The notes under the pieces: model-generated
What the model was told of the DNA's origin: nothing
Database searches by the model: none
Seen by the model: only the letters and a program-made list of their open reading frames with translations
Assembly (NCBI GenBank): GCA_038501195.1
Contig: JBBPUQ010000001.1
Location: forward strand, 5,952,001 to 6,016,000
DNA: 64,000 nucleotides
DNA from: Nemania diffusa
Taxonomy: Eukaryota; Ascomycota; Sordariomycetes; Xylariales; Xylariaceae
Direction: 5' to 3'
Part shown: positions 43,690-59,100 of the stretch, in pieces
How positions within the stretch are numbered: the first letter of the stretch is position 1
How the letters are laid out: each line of letters starts with the position of its first letter
Position numbers and translations under genes: made by a program

Positions 43690-46569
43690 TTTAACATCAC
43701 TTTTATCCTCTTAATTGCAGTCCTCGAACATTTGCTTGTCGTCTCGAATCGTGGCAAAGGTCTCGCGACTGTGGAGGAAAGGTTTCAATACGCTTGCATG
43801 TATGGACCTACGGCTGTTTCTACCATAACAGCGTTAGCATGGGCTCGAGATAAATTCCAAATCCAGACACTCGCTCCTTGGAATCGAATGAAAAAGTCAG
43901 CTACCAGAGCAAACGACAGCCTTCTCCTCGATTATCTTAACATGCTTCCCCCTGTGGCCGTCCTCCAAGCTTTAAAACGTCGAGACTGGGCCCCTGCGGC
44001 AGCTTCGAGCATATCCCTAGTGCTACAAGTCGTGGTCACGCTATCTACAAGTTTAATACGACCTCACATGACCCAGATTGAGAGTTCGGTACCCCTTACA
44101 CTAAAAACCAGGTTTTACAATTCCTCCAGCGACTTGGTGTTAGATATGGAGCTACCATATTTAACAATGACTGGCATGGCAGCGCTCCTTATTTCCTACC
44201 CTGAGGGCACGACAGCTCGGTATGCGTACCAAACCCTTACCAATTCTCCAGAAGTTGGAACCAGCCTAAGCTTTGAAGTGGATGGTTTCACTGCGGATTT
44301 GGACTGTACCAGTGCAGAATTAAAAGTGCTTGAAACAAGCCCATATGGGAGCTGGGGCTTAAGTTTCATTTTAATTGTGGAGGTAACAAGTGATGAATGT
44401 TCTATAAAGCACGACATCGAAGTGGGCACACATGAACCTGAAAAATTCACTGAACTGAACTTCGTACGTCTGTTAAGTGGTTCCTGTGCAAGCAATTCAT
44501 CTATTACTGCTAGGAATAGAACATCTATCGTGGTCGGAAGGCTAAGCTATGCCATTGATAACCCCCACGAAACCTACATCATTCATTCCGTTCAGGCCAT
44601 CTGCACCCCTAAATATGGATTTGGAAAACTTATTATCGTTCAAAATGAAACTTCGTTACAAGACGCCAGATTTACACAAGAGCCGGGTTTACAGAGTTTC
44701 GGTAACGTGAGAGCATGGGACTTTATGCAGGCCCAAATCAATATTACCGGACCTACTAGGGGGCAAGTCCTTGAGATCGATCTTGGGGATGGTTCAGCCA
44801 TGAACTTCAACGCTTATGCAGCTCTTGGGTTCTCGTCAGAACTCCGTCAAGTGCCTTTCTCGGCACTAAAAAACGCGTCGCTATGGCTAGCGGCAATACC
44901 AGACCTTTTCACAAAGTTCAGTGTTCAGATTGCCCAAAATAATATTATAGAGCCAGCTCTAACAACGATTGTGGGCAATCAAACTCGAGAAGTAAATCGA
45001 TTGATTATTGTAGGAATGACTTGTCACGCTATGATAGGCCTTCTCAGCCTCTGTGCCCTACTTGCTGTCATCATCGTCGCCACTTTACCATCAGATAGTT
45101 CAATGAACATAAATCCTACAACTATCCTCGGCACGGCTTGGACGGCAACGCAGGCAGGCTCGTTAGTTTTGCGTCTACAAGATCAAGGCTTGGGTAAATT
45201 CCAGGTGATTCAGCAGCGATTAGGTACCGCAGCATACATGATTAGCGAGCCGAGACCAAATATCTTCAAGCTTTTACCAGATTACGGCTCTTCAGCGATC
45301 CGACCGTCAATTCCTAGCAAACCAGGAAAGCCTAGCCGCCGCGGTAAATATGCCCTCACCCTTCACCCTGCTACTCGGACCTTATTCTTATTAAGTATGG
45401 GTGGAAGCATCGTTATACTGGAAGTGTTACTCAAGTTGTCCCAAAAGAACGACGGAATAGGGCCATCAGATCTGAGTCGAACCCTCCAGTACAGTTGGAC
45501 CGTAGTTCCATCTGTCCTTTTTAACGCCATGGCTTCAGTAGCAGGCTCAATCGATGTTACAGTCAGATTACTAATTCCTTTCCTAGCTCTAAAAGAGGGA
45601 GGATCCCTAGCCAGAACTATTGACTTCGAGCTTTTAGACGGATCAGCGCCACATATGTTATTGAAAGGATTAAAGACCAGGTCTTGGCCAGCCGTGTTCG
45701 GTATCGGGGCTTTCTTAGTGTCCTCCACATTCACTATATTCTCGGGGTCGCTATACATGAGCCAATATGTTCCAGTAATATCTAGCATAACACTGAGGGC
45801 GAATACGGACTTCAATAATAGGTCCCCAAGAGCCCCGGTGAATGGTTCTATAGGACCCTTTGATGGACAATCGAAGTATATCACTGTCACATCATTGGTT
45901 CTCGGAAGCAACGGCTCCTTTCAGCCATTAACATACCATGATTTAGCATTCCCTTCTCTTGTTTTGGAGGAAACCACTTTCGTTAAAGAAAAAGAGAAGG
46001 GTATAGAGAACTTTAATAGTATGACTATGGTAGGAAAGGTGCCAGCTATACGCCAAAAGCTGCAGTGTAAGCTTTATAGCGGGGAGAAGATTCGCACAAA
46101 TTTGACGATGAACTATACAGCTACGGGGTATCTTCTAAATTCTCTAGAAAAGTATTGGGTACCAAACCCTCTTAGGATAGACATCAACGCCGAAGATTGT
46201 CAAGTCAACAATTCTAGCGAGTATACAGCAAGTATAGTCATGATCCCTACGCTAAAAGAGGGTGTTGATAAGGGCGAGGTGGCGTTTGGGGTCAGCAACC
46301 TCGGAGACTTTTTCTTCAACTCCTATTCAACGGGAGAGGGTCACATCAGTTACTGTGGTAGCCAGCTACTCTACGTATGGGGGCGTGTTGTTGTTGATAT
46401 ACACGGGAAGTCTGTAGTCGATGCCTTTGCCATCGACTGTGATACAATGCTCGAGGTAGTGGATGTAAAAGTGCATTTCAACACCACGAGCTTGGTCATT
46501 GACTCTAGTCAGCCTCCAATTCCGGATGAGGATTCTGCGGATGTTTTACAACATGCGGGAACTAGTTAA

Positions 46570-48502
46570 GATAACTACCCCCCTCACGGGCCACACCCTC
46601 GCGGGCCACCTAGCCCCAAAACCACCCTTTTCAATCTGAAGCCTCTAAGATAGTCAATAATCTATATAATACAATTTTAATTAATATTTTTAACTGCTAT
46701 ATAGTTCTTTTTTTTATTAATATTTTTAATTAGATTTTTTTTTATAATATTAAGTTTTTTAAAAATGTTATAATTAATTGTTTTGTTTTTATAAATTATT
46801 TTTAATTTAAATTTTTTTTTAACTTTTTAAATATTAATTATTTATATAAATTGTAATTTTAATATAAATTTAACTATTTAATAATATATAATAGTAAATT
46901 TAGTAATTTTAGTTTTTAAAAAAATAATTTTTAGTTATAAATTAATAATATTATTAGTTTATTTATTTAAAACTTTTAAAGCTTTTTTAAAAAATAATTT
47001 TTATAATAAATTAATTGTTTTAAAATTTTTAATTTTTAGTTTTTAATTAATATTTTAAAAATTTTAATTTATAAAAAATATTTTAAAATTTATAAAATAA
47101 ATTTTTTCGAAAAAATTTAAAATTTAAAACTATTTAAAAATTTAAAAAATAAGTTTTTTAATTTTAAATTTACTTTTTTTTTTTTAATATTATATATTTT
47201 AAAAATAATAGTTTTAAATAATTTTTTAAATAAATTTTAATTATTTTTTAAATATTTTTAATTATTTTAATATTTATTATTTTTATTTTAATTAATTTAT
47301 AAATTTTTAAAACTTTTTATTTTAAAAGTTTTTTTTTTAAAAAAGTACTAAAAGTTTTTTTAATTAATATTTTCAGTTTTTTTTTTAATAAATTAAATAT
47401 TTTAATATTTAAAACTTATATAATATAACTGCAATAAAGTTTGTAAAAATAAGCTATATTTTATTAGTTATATAAAATTAAAAAAATTTATTATTAATAT
47501 ATAAATTATAATTATTATATATTAAAACTATTTATTAGTTATTATAGTAAATTTTTATATATAAAATAAATATTTTTTTAATTTAAATTAAAACTATAAA
47601 ATTATTAGTTTATTTTTTAAAATTTAAATAAAACTATTAATTATTTTATAAATTTATATTTTAATAAAAAAATTATTAATTTTATATATAAATATTTTTA
47701 AAAATTATAAATAATAAAAATATTTTATTATTAATTAAAATATATTTAAAAGTAATAATTTATTTATTTTAATTAATATTTTTTTAAAAATTTTTTTAAT
47801 AATTTTATTAGTTATAATTTAATAATTAAAACTAATATTTTAATTAATTTTAATTTTATTAATATTATAATAGCGTTTTTTAAAAATATTAATTAATTTT
47901 AAAACTTTTAATTAATTAAAAAAAAAAAAAATATTAATTATTGTTATTTTATTAATTTTATTATAATTAATTATATTAACTTTAAAAATTTTTACAAAAT
48001 TATTTTAAATTAAAAATTTAATATATTAGCTAAATTTAAAACAGTAAAAAAAATTTAAATTATTAAATATTTACTAAATTATTATTTTAAATTTAAAAAA
48101 ATTAAATATATAATTTAGTTTAATTTAATTAATTATTTAAAAAATTAATTTAATTTTAAAAAATAAAAATAAAACTTATAAGTTTTTATTAAATTATTTT
48201 TTAATAAAAATATTAATAAAACAATACTATATAAAAAATTACAAAACTTTTTATTTTTTAAAAACTATATAAACTAATATTTTAAACTTAATGTTATAAA
48301 TTGTTATATATATAGCAATTTTTTATTTTATAGCTAGCATAAATAAATAAAAAAAAAAAAAAAGATTGAAATAAATGTAAAAAAAAAATAATTGATAAAA
48401 AATTAAAAGAGCAATTAAGAAGTGTTGAAAAGAGATTATATAGGCGTTTTGGGGTAGTTGGGGTGGCCCGTGAGGGTGTGGCCCGTGAGGGGGGTAGTTA
48501 TC
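46570..48502. mobile_element. 1.9-kb TIR element in DUF3433 gene
   Basis: Inverted ends GATAACTACCCCCCTCACGG run for about 41 bp with a single mismatch, then weaker to about 58 bp. Both sides have TTAA (46566-46569 and 48503-48506). As TTAA is symmetric the duplication may be TTAA (piggyBac-like) or TA (Tc1/mariner/Fot1-like, element then 46569-48503). The repeated GGGCCAC motif inside the ends is reminiscent of fungal Fot1-type termini. The interior is A/T-rich without an open frame. Confidence 0.85.
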
Positions 48503-49195
48503 TTAACCCCCAGTTATATCGAGATTGTAGCTCCATCAAGAACAGACTCGTCTCAATTTTTCGACAACTTCTTCACCTTTTTAACATCTTCTCCATGGGC
48601 AATCCCGGCCTCCGAACTCGCCAGCAATACGACAGTTGAAAAAGTTGTTGCAGCAATCCGCGCTCAGCATGGACTTATTGCCGCTAGCTTTCTAGATTCG
48701 TGCTTCCGTGTAAATGTTAACAACTCACCCTCCGACGTCGCGCTGATTGGGGATTCTATGACACCTACAAACTTTGTGTATAGCGCAAACGCCACCTTCC
48801 TACAGGACCGGCCCCGCGTCGTGCAAGATTTACAATCAACACGTTTGCTCCAGGTCCTATTGGCTTTAACACTGATCCTGTCGCTCGCTTCATGGTGCTT
48901 GATGCCCCGTACCGACGTCATCGCTGGCAGCCCGACCAGTATTGCTTGCAAACTCGCGCTAGCAGCTGGCGGCAACCTGTTTGAGGAAGTTTTACCTCGT
49001 GGTTCAGAGCATTTGGGAACTGAAACGTTGCAACACAAGGCGGATTGCACATTTATCCTTGGTTGGAGGTCACCCGACGGATCTACGGGAAAAGAGGAAA
49101 GATTCGGTATCTGGGCGCTAACAGCTAAAGAAGTAGAAGAAATGCGGGCAAGACAGACGAAAGAGGGCCGTTGGACAAAGCGAGAAAAGCGGTGA

Positions 49196-49707
49196 CGAGT
49201 AGGCAGCTTTGCGGATTGGGGATTTGTTTCGATTATTTCTCGGCCATTGCTCGTTTGCTATGACGGAGGAAAAGCAACGCCGTGAATCTATGTTGTTCAT
49301 TATTTTCATTATTCCCGATCAATTAGATAAGGAGATGTATTGCATCGGAGAGGTTACACATAATTTAAATGCGAGAATGATAGACTAAATTCGCTCTCGT
49401 TGCGTATGAGGCCTCCTTTAAGACCGAATTCCCATGTGAGAAAGAACTACTATTATAAACCCAAAAAACAATCTTACTCCAGGGTTCAAAGATACCATAT
49501 CGCCTTTATAATCACAATCCAGGGGAAATATATAGAATGTGGCCTGATCGCAATACAAGAGCGGTGTCTTGTGCCGTCTATGCTAATTCAAATATTCACC
49601 ACTACCCCTTCACGAGCGTTCTATCTAGTTGTACTCAGATACAACACCCAGTTAACAATCCGAAAGTCCCCAAACTAAGCGGTCCAACCCCTCATATCCT
49701 CAACCCC
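49196..49707. other. Convergent intergenic region
   Basis: This 512-base stretch lies between the DUF3433 remnant and the DUF1996 gene, which face each other. Open frames here overlap the 3' part of the DUF1996 gene on the wrong strand and are not supported. Confidence 0.55.
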
Positions 49708-50911
49708 CTACTTCCGCATCTTCATCATCTCCAGACTCTTAAGGTAATCGCTCGTCCCATGCTCAGGGTCCGCGTCCTTGGGCTTGCACGCGCTATACTG
49801 CTTCCCGTTCCCGTGCGCGCCATCAATCCGCATGAAAACCTGCCCCTTGGCCTTGAGCATGTTCATCGCCGCGTCCTCGAACCAGCCATTGATGAAGTCG
49901 CCATGGAGGCAGTATCCGTCGCCGATCTGTCATTCGTCCATCACGTCAGTGCCACCGCGACGCAACTCAAGTACATAAAAGATGCGCGATGCTATGAAAC
50001 AAGGTGAAACAACGCGAAAGGAAAAGGAGCCCGCAAACTCACCTCCCCACAAGCCAGCTTAAAAGGCGGCACGCCCTTCCACCCCTGCGGGATGGCCTTG
50101 CGCGTGTCGTAGCGGATCGAGAAGCGCAGCGCCGGCATGCGCTTCATGCCGGCCGGGCAATAGCCGCCGTGCGCCTGCGAGTACGCGTAGTCGGTGATGC
50201 GGGCCGGGTCGACGCAGTCCGGGAAGCGCAGGATGGCCTGCATGTGCGCGCTGCACGTCGAGCGCGGGAACGCCGCGCGCGGGCGCGTCGTGCGGTCCTC
50301 GGGCCCGTTCCCGTCGCACCACCACGTGATCATCGTGGTCTTCTCGTCTGGGTGCCGCCGGCGCGGGACTTTGTTAGTTGTTGGGGGGCTTTATACATTT
50401 TACAGAAGGAAGTGACGGGCGGCTTGAAAGCGAAAGAGAAAAGAGGTAAAAGACGAACCGATGTCTGCCTGGCTCTTGGCGCTGGCGTTCCCGGCGACGG
50501 CGTAGAAGTTGGGCGGGAAGGGGATCTCGGCGTGGTCGATCCCCTCGTAGTACGTCTTGAATGTGGCCGGGTAGATCTCAGTGTACGTGTTTCCGTTCAC
50601 GTAGTAAAGAGTAGGCGCCCCTATTCGCGACACTTTGTTAGTGTAATCATGCACATAGAATCGCGGCGCGCCGATGACATACAGTAGATGGAAAGATCAT
50701 TCGGGTTCTCGCCGGAAGGACAACCCTTCTGCAACTGAGCCGTCGTAGGCAGGTCCTTGGTGATGACGTCGGATCCGTAGAAGGAGTGCATGTGAGAAAC
50801 ATATTGGCCCGGTGTGACGATGGGGTCGATGTTCTTGCGCATGAACGGCTTGTGCTCAATGTCCGTGAGGGCCGAGGCAGTGCCCGCGAGGAGGAAGGCA
50901 ATCGTCTTCAT
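49708..50911 (-). CDS. Secreted DUF1996 protein
   Basis: Four-exon model: complement(join(49708..49926, 50043..50368, 50459..50620, 50683..50911)), 311 residues, summing to whole codons. Donors are GTATGT, GTTCGT and GTGAGT. A short signal peptide (MKTIAFLLAGTASA) precedes the DUF1996 domain: RKNIDPIVTPGQYVSHMHSF with its conserved His pair, TLYYVNGNTYTEIYPA, WWCDGNGPEDRTTRPR, FPDCVDPARITDYAYS, MKRMPALRFSIRYDTRKA, and GDGYCLHGDFINGWF. Cysteines occur in positions expected for disulphides. Family members are extracellular and of unknown activity; some carry WSC or cellulose-binding modules, which this one lacks. An earlier in-frame ATG at 50938 is less likely as start because the signal peptide begins at 50911. 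Confidence 0.88.
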
Positions 50912-51852
50912 CTTGAATTGGCTAGAAAAAGGACCCAAGTGCAGAGCGGAATCTAGAAGCTTACCTCGTCCAAAGTTGACGCGATGGGGAGAGGGGATCC
51001 TGTCTGCCCATATACTCCCTCGGACGAGTATAGAACGAGACAGACATCTGACATCGGCATATAACTGCCGTGAGATGTTGAAAGCTATAGCAAGCCATTG
51101 TTATGGTTCTTCAATATACTCTGTATGCCACATGTTAGTATAAGTGTCGTCCAATTAGGCAAATCTGGGGTAGCACCGTTGATGGTGATTGGTTCCGTGT
51201 TAATATCGTCTAATACCGGAGGTGCGTGCCCATGCCCATTGGGAAAGGGGCACCGCCAATCTCTCGGCCTACCCCGTCTCATCCTAAAAAGGTAATTGGC
51301 GCGCCTGGATCTAGATTAGCGACTATCATCTGGATAGATAGAGTAGTGTTGAGGTAACAAATGCCGGCGGTTTCAAGGCGCGATGGGTCTACTGCGGAGG
51401 CTATCTTCGGATCGGTCTTCACCTCCGCTTCGCTTCTAGATACCGCGAACCCCGGGGTCACCGGTGTTGAGTTTCAAGCATAATTAAGCACCCCACATGT
51501 TCATATGCAAGGCGAAGATTGCCAATGATACATTACATATTATCTATATCAGGTATTGCAGAACCAGACAGGTATAGGACGGCCGCAGCCTCCTTTTCTT
51601 GCATCAACAACTACTAGCACATGAACTACGAGTCATGCTCCCTATCGTAAAAAACTCACGATGTACCCTACTAGCTGACCGGTATATTCTAGGCAATTTA
51701 TATCAGAGCCCAAGATGGTGTGTAGGACTTGTCTATTAATTATCTGATTATAACAACATCGGGGTACCATCATGTAGGTAACGCTCATCCTCATTTGCGT
51801 GTCGGCCGATTACGCTTTTAACCAAAGACTGACATGGATATCACTGAAACGT
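50912..51852. other. Intergenic region, DUF1996 promoter and PGM 3' flank
   Basis: 941 bases of ordinary composition; several short frames, none supported. I see no repeat or RNA gene. Confidence 0.55.
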
Positions 51853-53867
<2,015 letters not shown>

Positions 53868-54567
53868 GATGAAACTTGCCAGCTAGTTAATGCAATTGAA
53901 GGGCTAGGGATATAATAAAAGAGAGAGGGTGCGCGATTGGAAGAAGTAGGGAAGAAATATGTAGGGGGAAAGGTGATGAGAGAGCTTGTGAAATGCATCA
54001 CTACGTAAGGGGCAGGGAACATGATGGCGGGGTCAATAGCTGCAACGTCAAGCAAGCTTGTCATGTCAATAGCGCAATCCATAGGTGCTGAGCTTCTATC
54101 TTATGTGGGGCTGCAGAAAACCATAGGTAGAATGGGAGACAGTAGCTATCTATAGTCATACTGTATAAAGAATAGCGTGCAGAGTTCGTATTGCTCATAC
54201 AGTGCAGCTGGACGGAGCTGTAAGCCACTCGACCAAATATTGCCCCTCACTCCCGTCATCCAGAAGGTCCAGAACCAACAGAATTGCCACGCGCTTCAAC
54301 CGTTATCTCGACCAGCCGCAGATCTCGTGTCACCCTGGTCAATTTTTTATAGAAAAAATATCGGGAAGAAAGTGTGCAAGATTTGGCAGTGATACAACGG
54401 CATCGCAACCCATAATCGACGCTATTGCAGCTGGCTATGTAGCAGCTGAACTATGATATACTAGGTACCAGAATTACCATTCCCTTCTAGGTATTTATTG
54501 ATACGCCATCGAGTTACATCTGCTGTAACGAGATTGCGAATTATATGAAATCGCAACATGTACCAAT
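53868..54567. other. Intergenic region, PGM promoter and oligoribonuclease 3' flank
   Basis: About 700 bases without a supported gene. The C/T-rich stretch near 53905-53980 (on the minus strand) is typical of fungal housekeeping promoters. Nothing else recognised. Confidence 0.5.
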
Positions 54568-55300
54568 CTAGGTGGTCCAGGATGACTTGCTTCTCGCTGC
54601 GTTAAAGACGCTGTTCTTGTAGTAACGAGCCTCGACAATACTCTCGAGAATATCCTCCCTTGCCTGGTGCAGGCCCAGTTTCTTAGGTGCCTGCCGCGTG
54701 ACATCTCTAGGACACCACCGCCATGCCGCCTCCTTAATGGTGCTCACGTCGAGAATCCGATGGTGTAAATGTTGGGTTACTTTCTTGTATGGTTCCTTGC
54801 GCAAGAATGAGCGGTCGGCATGCACGCTGTTCCCTGCCAACAGGGCCTTCTTGCTCTCGGGTACGTATTTCTTGATGTAGGCCAGCAGCTCCTCAGCCGC
54901 TTGCTCGGGCGTCACCGTTGAGGCGATGACCCTGGCGGTGAGTCCGGACTGCGCGTGAGTTTTCGTGCACCAATCGTCCATCATGTCCATTCTCTCCTTG
55001 GTCTGGTGGACCACGGTCCCCCAGCCTTGCTTGTCCACGACGTCCAGCGTGCCCGTGGTGATGATGCAGAATATTTCAATAATCTCTTCGCGATCTGGGT
55101 CTAGACCGGTCATCTAATCGCATGTCAGCATCTCATTTCCCATTTCCGCTGTCGCTTCCATCACCCACCTCGCAGTCAATCCACACCAATGGCTTATCGC
55201 CAGCCACAATGCCCGAGTCTGGCGCAGCCATGGTGCTCGAGTTTGACGCTGCCACAAGGTCGGGAGCAGTTGCGTTAATGGAGAAATGAACTGTAGACAT
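54568..55300 (-). CDS. REX2: Oligoribonuclease (REX2-like 3'-5' exoribonuclease)
   Basis: Model: complement(join(54568..55113, 55169..55300)), 225 residues. The 55-base intron has donor GTGGGT and acceptor ATTAG, phase 0. The enzyme degrades very short RNAs to mononucleotides, usually in mitochondria and cytosol, and belongs to the DEDDh exonuclease family. Visible: WIDCEMTGLD with catalytic Asp and Glu, GNSVHADRSFL (Asp about 144), RILDVSTIKEAAWRW, and HQAREDILESI with His about 193 and Asp about 198. The N-terminal 40 residues are poorly conserved; an internal Met at residue 24 (MAAPDS) could start a cytosolic form. The first exon must be spliced on, because the second exon alone begins right after the first catalytic residues. 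Confidence 0.94.
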
Positions 55301-56104
55301 GGTTGTGAGTTTGGTGTTTCGTATTCTTGTCTCGTGGACTTTGACGATATGATGGGGGTTGCCTACCTACAAGGTAGTAGGTACTTTAGGTAAGTAACCT
55401 ACTATGTACCTAGGATGCCTAGGAGTCTAGGTACCTTAGTCTCTGTAGTGTAGATACCCAGGCCCGCTTAGCATGCATACCTAGTTACCAAAGCGTTATA
55501 GTCCTCTAGCAACACTTTTTCGCCTCTCAAAAATTAATCTAGTATCAAAATAACTGATGCCAAGTGAGTTGTTTATTTCTTTATACTGCGAGGTAAAAAA
55601 GGTAACCTGGTTGAAAAGCTGCGGCACTATGTGGGTGTTTTATCATGTTGTAATTCATCTTGGTAGTGACTACCGTAACCACCACGCTCTTAGGTACCTG
55701 GCAGCATGCTCTTTATTACCATGTACATGTAGGTAAGGTATGTACCTACATTAATAATAGGCAAGCACCTAGGCACCGGCTTGCTCATCTCATTGCCACT
55801 TCCGCGTTCAATTTGCGACTTGTAATACCTACGAGACGATAAAGGAAGGGATGTGTTGCACCCTGTTGCGCCCAATCCTGACGCCCCGGAACATAACAGT
55901 TCCAGTTTTCAGACAGCGGGTCCAGCGGGTCCTTGAACGTCCCCCTTCGCCTTAATACTACAGTAAGCGCGGAAGACTTGCTGAATACCGACCGGAGAAA
56001 CCCGACTGGGAGACCGTTCTAAAATAGGTAGTTCTACAGGCCTACTGGGCCCACTACACAACTTCTACACTACAACATACACTTCTCGAGGCACAATTGC
56101 AGCG
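55301..56104. other. Gene-free spacer before A/T block
   Basis: The oligoribonuclease promoter and about 600 further bases of ordinary composition. CTAGGTA/TACCTAG motifs are dense at 55360-55490 and 55720-55775. No gene supported. Confidence 0.5.
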
Positions 56105-59100
56105 ATTACGACACTATTTTTATATATTAAATTAAATAATTTGTTTAAATTAAAATTGCTGTATTATTAAGTAATATTAATTTTTTTTTTAATAAATTAT
56201 TTAATTATAATAATTTTTATATATTTTATAAAATATAAAATATTTAAAAAAAAAAATTTAATTAATTTATTTAAATTAATTTAAAATATAAAAGATTTAA
56301 ATATTAAATTAATAAATTAGTTTTAAAATAAAATAAAAATAATTAAAAATAAAATAATTTTAAATATATTAAAATTTAATAATATAAAAAAGTTTTTTTA
56401 TTAATTTAAAAAAAAAATATAAGTTAATATAATAAATATTTTATTGTTTATAAAAAAAAAAATTATATATTATAAATTTATTTTATATTTAAAACATTTA
56501 AAATATAAAAAAAAAAAAAAAATAATTAATAATATAAAAATATAAATAAATATTATATTTGATTTAATTTAATAGTTTAAAAATAATATTTAAATTTTAA
56601 AAAATTTATAAATATTTTTTTATTATTATAAAAATAATAAAAAAACTTTTTAATATTAATTTAAAATATATATTAATAATATATAAAAATAAATTATATT
56701 TAATAAATTTAATTAAATTTTAAATAAATAAATATATATTAATAATAATTTTTTAATTTTATATTAATTATATAATTAAATAAATAATAATAATAATTTT
56801 AATAATAAAATTAAAAATATATAATTTTAATATTAATTTATAAATATATTATTTTAAAATATATATAATAATTTATAATTATTTATTTAAAAAATATTTA
56901 TATATAATATAAATAATAAATTTATTTATTTAATATATATTTAAATTAATAATTTTATATAAAGTTTATTTTATAATTAATTTTATAATAATTTAAATTT
57001 AAATATTTAATATTATATTTTATAATATAAATTTTTAAATTAAATAAATTTTAAATTAAAAAGTTATTTTTTTAATATTAATAATTTATAAAATTATATA
57101 TAATTAATTATTTAATAAATAAATTATTAATAATTATAATAAAATTTATAAAAAATAAAAATATTATTTTAAATAAAATAATTTAATTTATTTTTAAAAT
57201 TTTAATTTAATATATTATATTTAAAAATATATATATAATAAATATAATTTAAAAATATATAAATTATTAATTTATATAAAAAAAATATAAAATTTAATAA
57301 TTATTTTAAATATAAAAAATAATTTAAATATAATAATTTAAATTTTAAATTTTAATAAAAATAAATATTAATTAATTATTATAATATTTTAAAACTATTT
57401 ATTATTTATAATATAATTTAAAATAAATATAGTTTTAATTTTTATAATATTTTTAAAAAAAAATTTAAAACTTAAAATATTATTATTTTTTTTATATATT
57501 AAAAATTAAAAAAAAAATATTAAAATATTATTTAAATATTTTAAATAAATTAATAATAAATATTTTTTAATATAAAATATAATTAAAATATAATTTATTA
57601 TTAATATTAATAATATTTTTAAATTTAAAATTAATAAAAAAAAATCGCTAGTTTATTTTAAAATAAATAATTAAAATTTTATATTTAAATTAAATATTTA
57701 AAATAAAAATAAAAATATTATTATATAGCTTTTTTTTTAATTTAATATTTAAAAAAAATAATAGTTAATATAAAATATATTATTTGTTTTATTTTAATAA
57801 TAAATTAATAAATAATTATTTTTAAATTAAATATAATATATTTAAATATATTATAATATAAAATATATTTAATTTAATATAAAAAATTAACTAAAATATA
57901 TATTTAATTAAAAAAAACTTAAAAAATATATTTTAAATTATTTTAATAATAAAATTATAATATTAACTATTTAATTTTTTATAAAAAAACTATTATTTTT
58001 ATAAAAATTATTTATTATTTAATTTTTATATAGTTTTTTTTTATTTAATATATTTATAAAAAGTTTTTATTAAATATTTAAATTATTATTAAATATAAAA
58101 TATTTTATATATTATTTAAACAATTTTATATTTATATTTTTAATAATAAAACAAAATAAAATATTTAAAATATATTAAATTTATAATTAATTAATAAATA
58201 TTTTAAATTTAATTTAAAACTATAAAAAAAATAACAAAAAAATATATTTAAAACTTTTAAAAATTAAAATCAATATAATATTAATAAAAGTTTAATTTTT
58301 TAAATAAAAAATAATAAAAATTTTTTAATTAATTAATAAAATAATTTAAAAAAAAACAATATTATATTATAAAATTAAATATATTATAAAATAATTAAAT
58401 TTTTATTTTATAATAATTTTAATTAATAAAATTTTTTTAATAAAATTTTAAATTATATTAAAATTATATAATTATATATTATTTTGTTTTTTATTTATAA
58501 ATATAATATTTAATTTTAATTAATAATATAATTTATTTAATAAATTTAATAAAATATATTTATTTTTTAATATTAAAAAACTATTAATATATTTATTTAT
58601 AAATATATTAAATATAAATATTAATAGTTTTTAATATAAAAAAAATTTATTAAATAAAAATTAATATTTATATTTTTTTATTATAAAAAAATAAATTTAT
58701 AACTATTTTTAAATAATAAAAAAAAAACTATTATATATAAATATAATTAAAATTATAATTATTAAAATAATTTTTTAATATTAATATAACTATTAAGTTT
58801 TAAATATAATTATTATATATATTAATAATATAATAATAAAAGTTAATTTAATTAATATATTAATATATAATTTATTATTATTATAAATATTATATAATAT
58901 ATTAATAATAATAATTAATTAAAATATTTATTTTTAAATTTATTAAATAATTTTTATTAATAATAATTTAATAAATATTTTTTTATATTTTAATATTAAA
59001 ATAATAGTTAATATATATTTAAATTAATAAAATTTTTTATAAAATATTTAATAAAATATTTGTTATAAAGTAAAAAGAACTATAAGTTAAATATAATATA

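Larger units (their letters stand above)
42994..49195 (+). pseudogene. DUF3433 membrane protein gene broken by two transposons
   Basis: Coding pieces lie at 42994-43043, 43698-46569 and 48507-49195. The protein is a large fungal plasma-membrane type with two DUF3433 repeats: YACMYGPTAVSTITALAW and LLLDYLNMLPPVAVLQAL begin the first, and a second similar block begins after residue 640 (FELLDGSAPHMLLKGLKTRSW). Between them are long glycosylatable extracellular loops (many N-x-S/T) and multiple membrane spans. The N-terminal WRPLYLR then ITFILLIAVLEH is the family's first helix, now split by a hAT-like element; removing it with one duplication copy leaves the frame intact. The last piece holds the C-terminal loop, last helix (LLALTLILSLASWCL) and tail, cut off by the second element. 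At that junction the frames are one base out even without the insertion, so another mutation is present. The 2.9-kb middle frame is fully open, free of RIP stops. Function unknown. Confidence 0.85.

Noticed and set aside
43621..46569. A single 982-codon gene starting at 43621
   Set aside because: Its first 23 codons lie inside the hAT-like element. The true N-terminus is upstream at 42994-43043, so this is the middle of a broken gene.
42994..46569. Starship captain (DUF3435 tyrosine recombinase)
   Set aside because: The product has multiple membrane spans and glycosylated loops of the DUF3433 family; no recombinase motif is present. The similar domain number is a coincidence.
50004..50687. 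Long plus-strand frame of 227 codons
   Set aside because: It is the antisense of the well-supported DUF1996 exons and arises from their GC-rich codons; arginine-rich and without a family.
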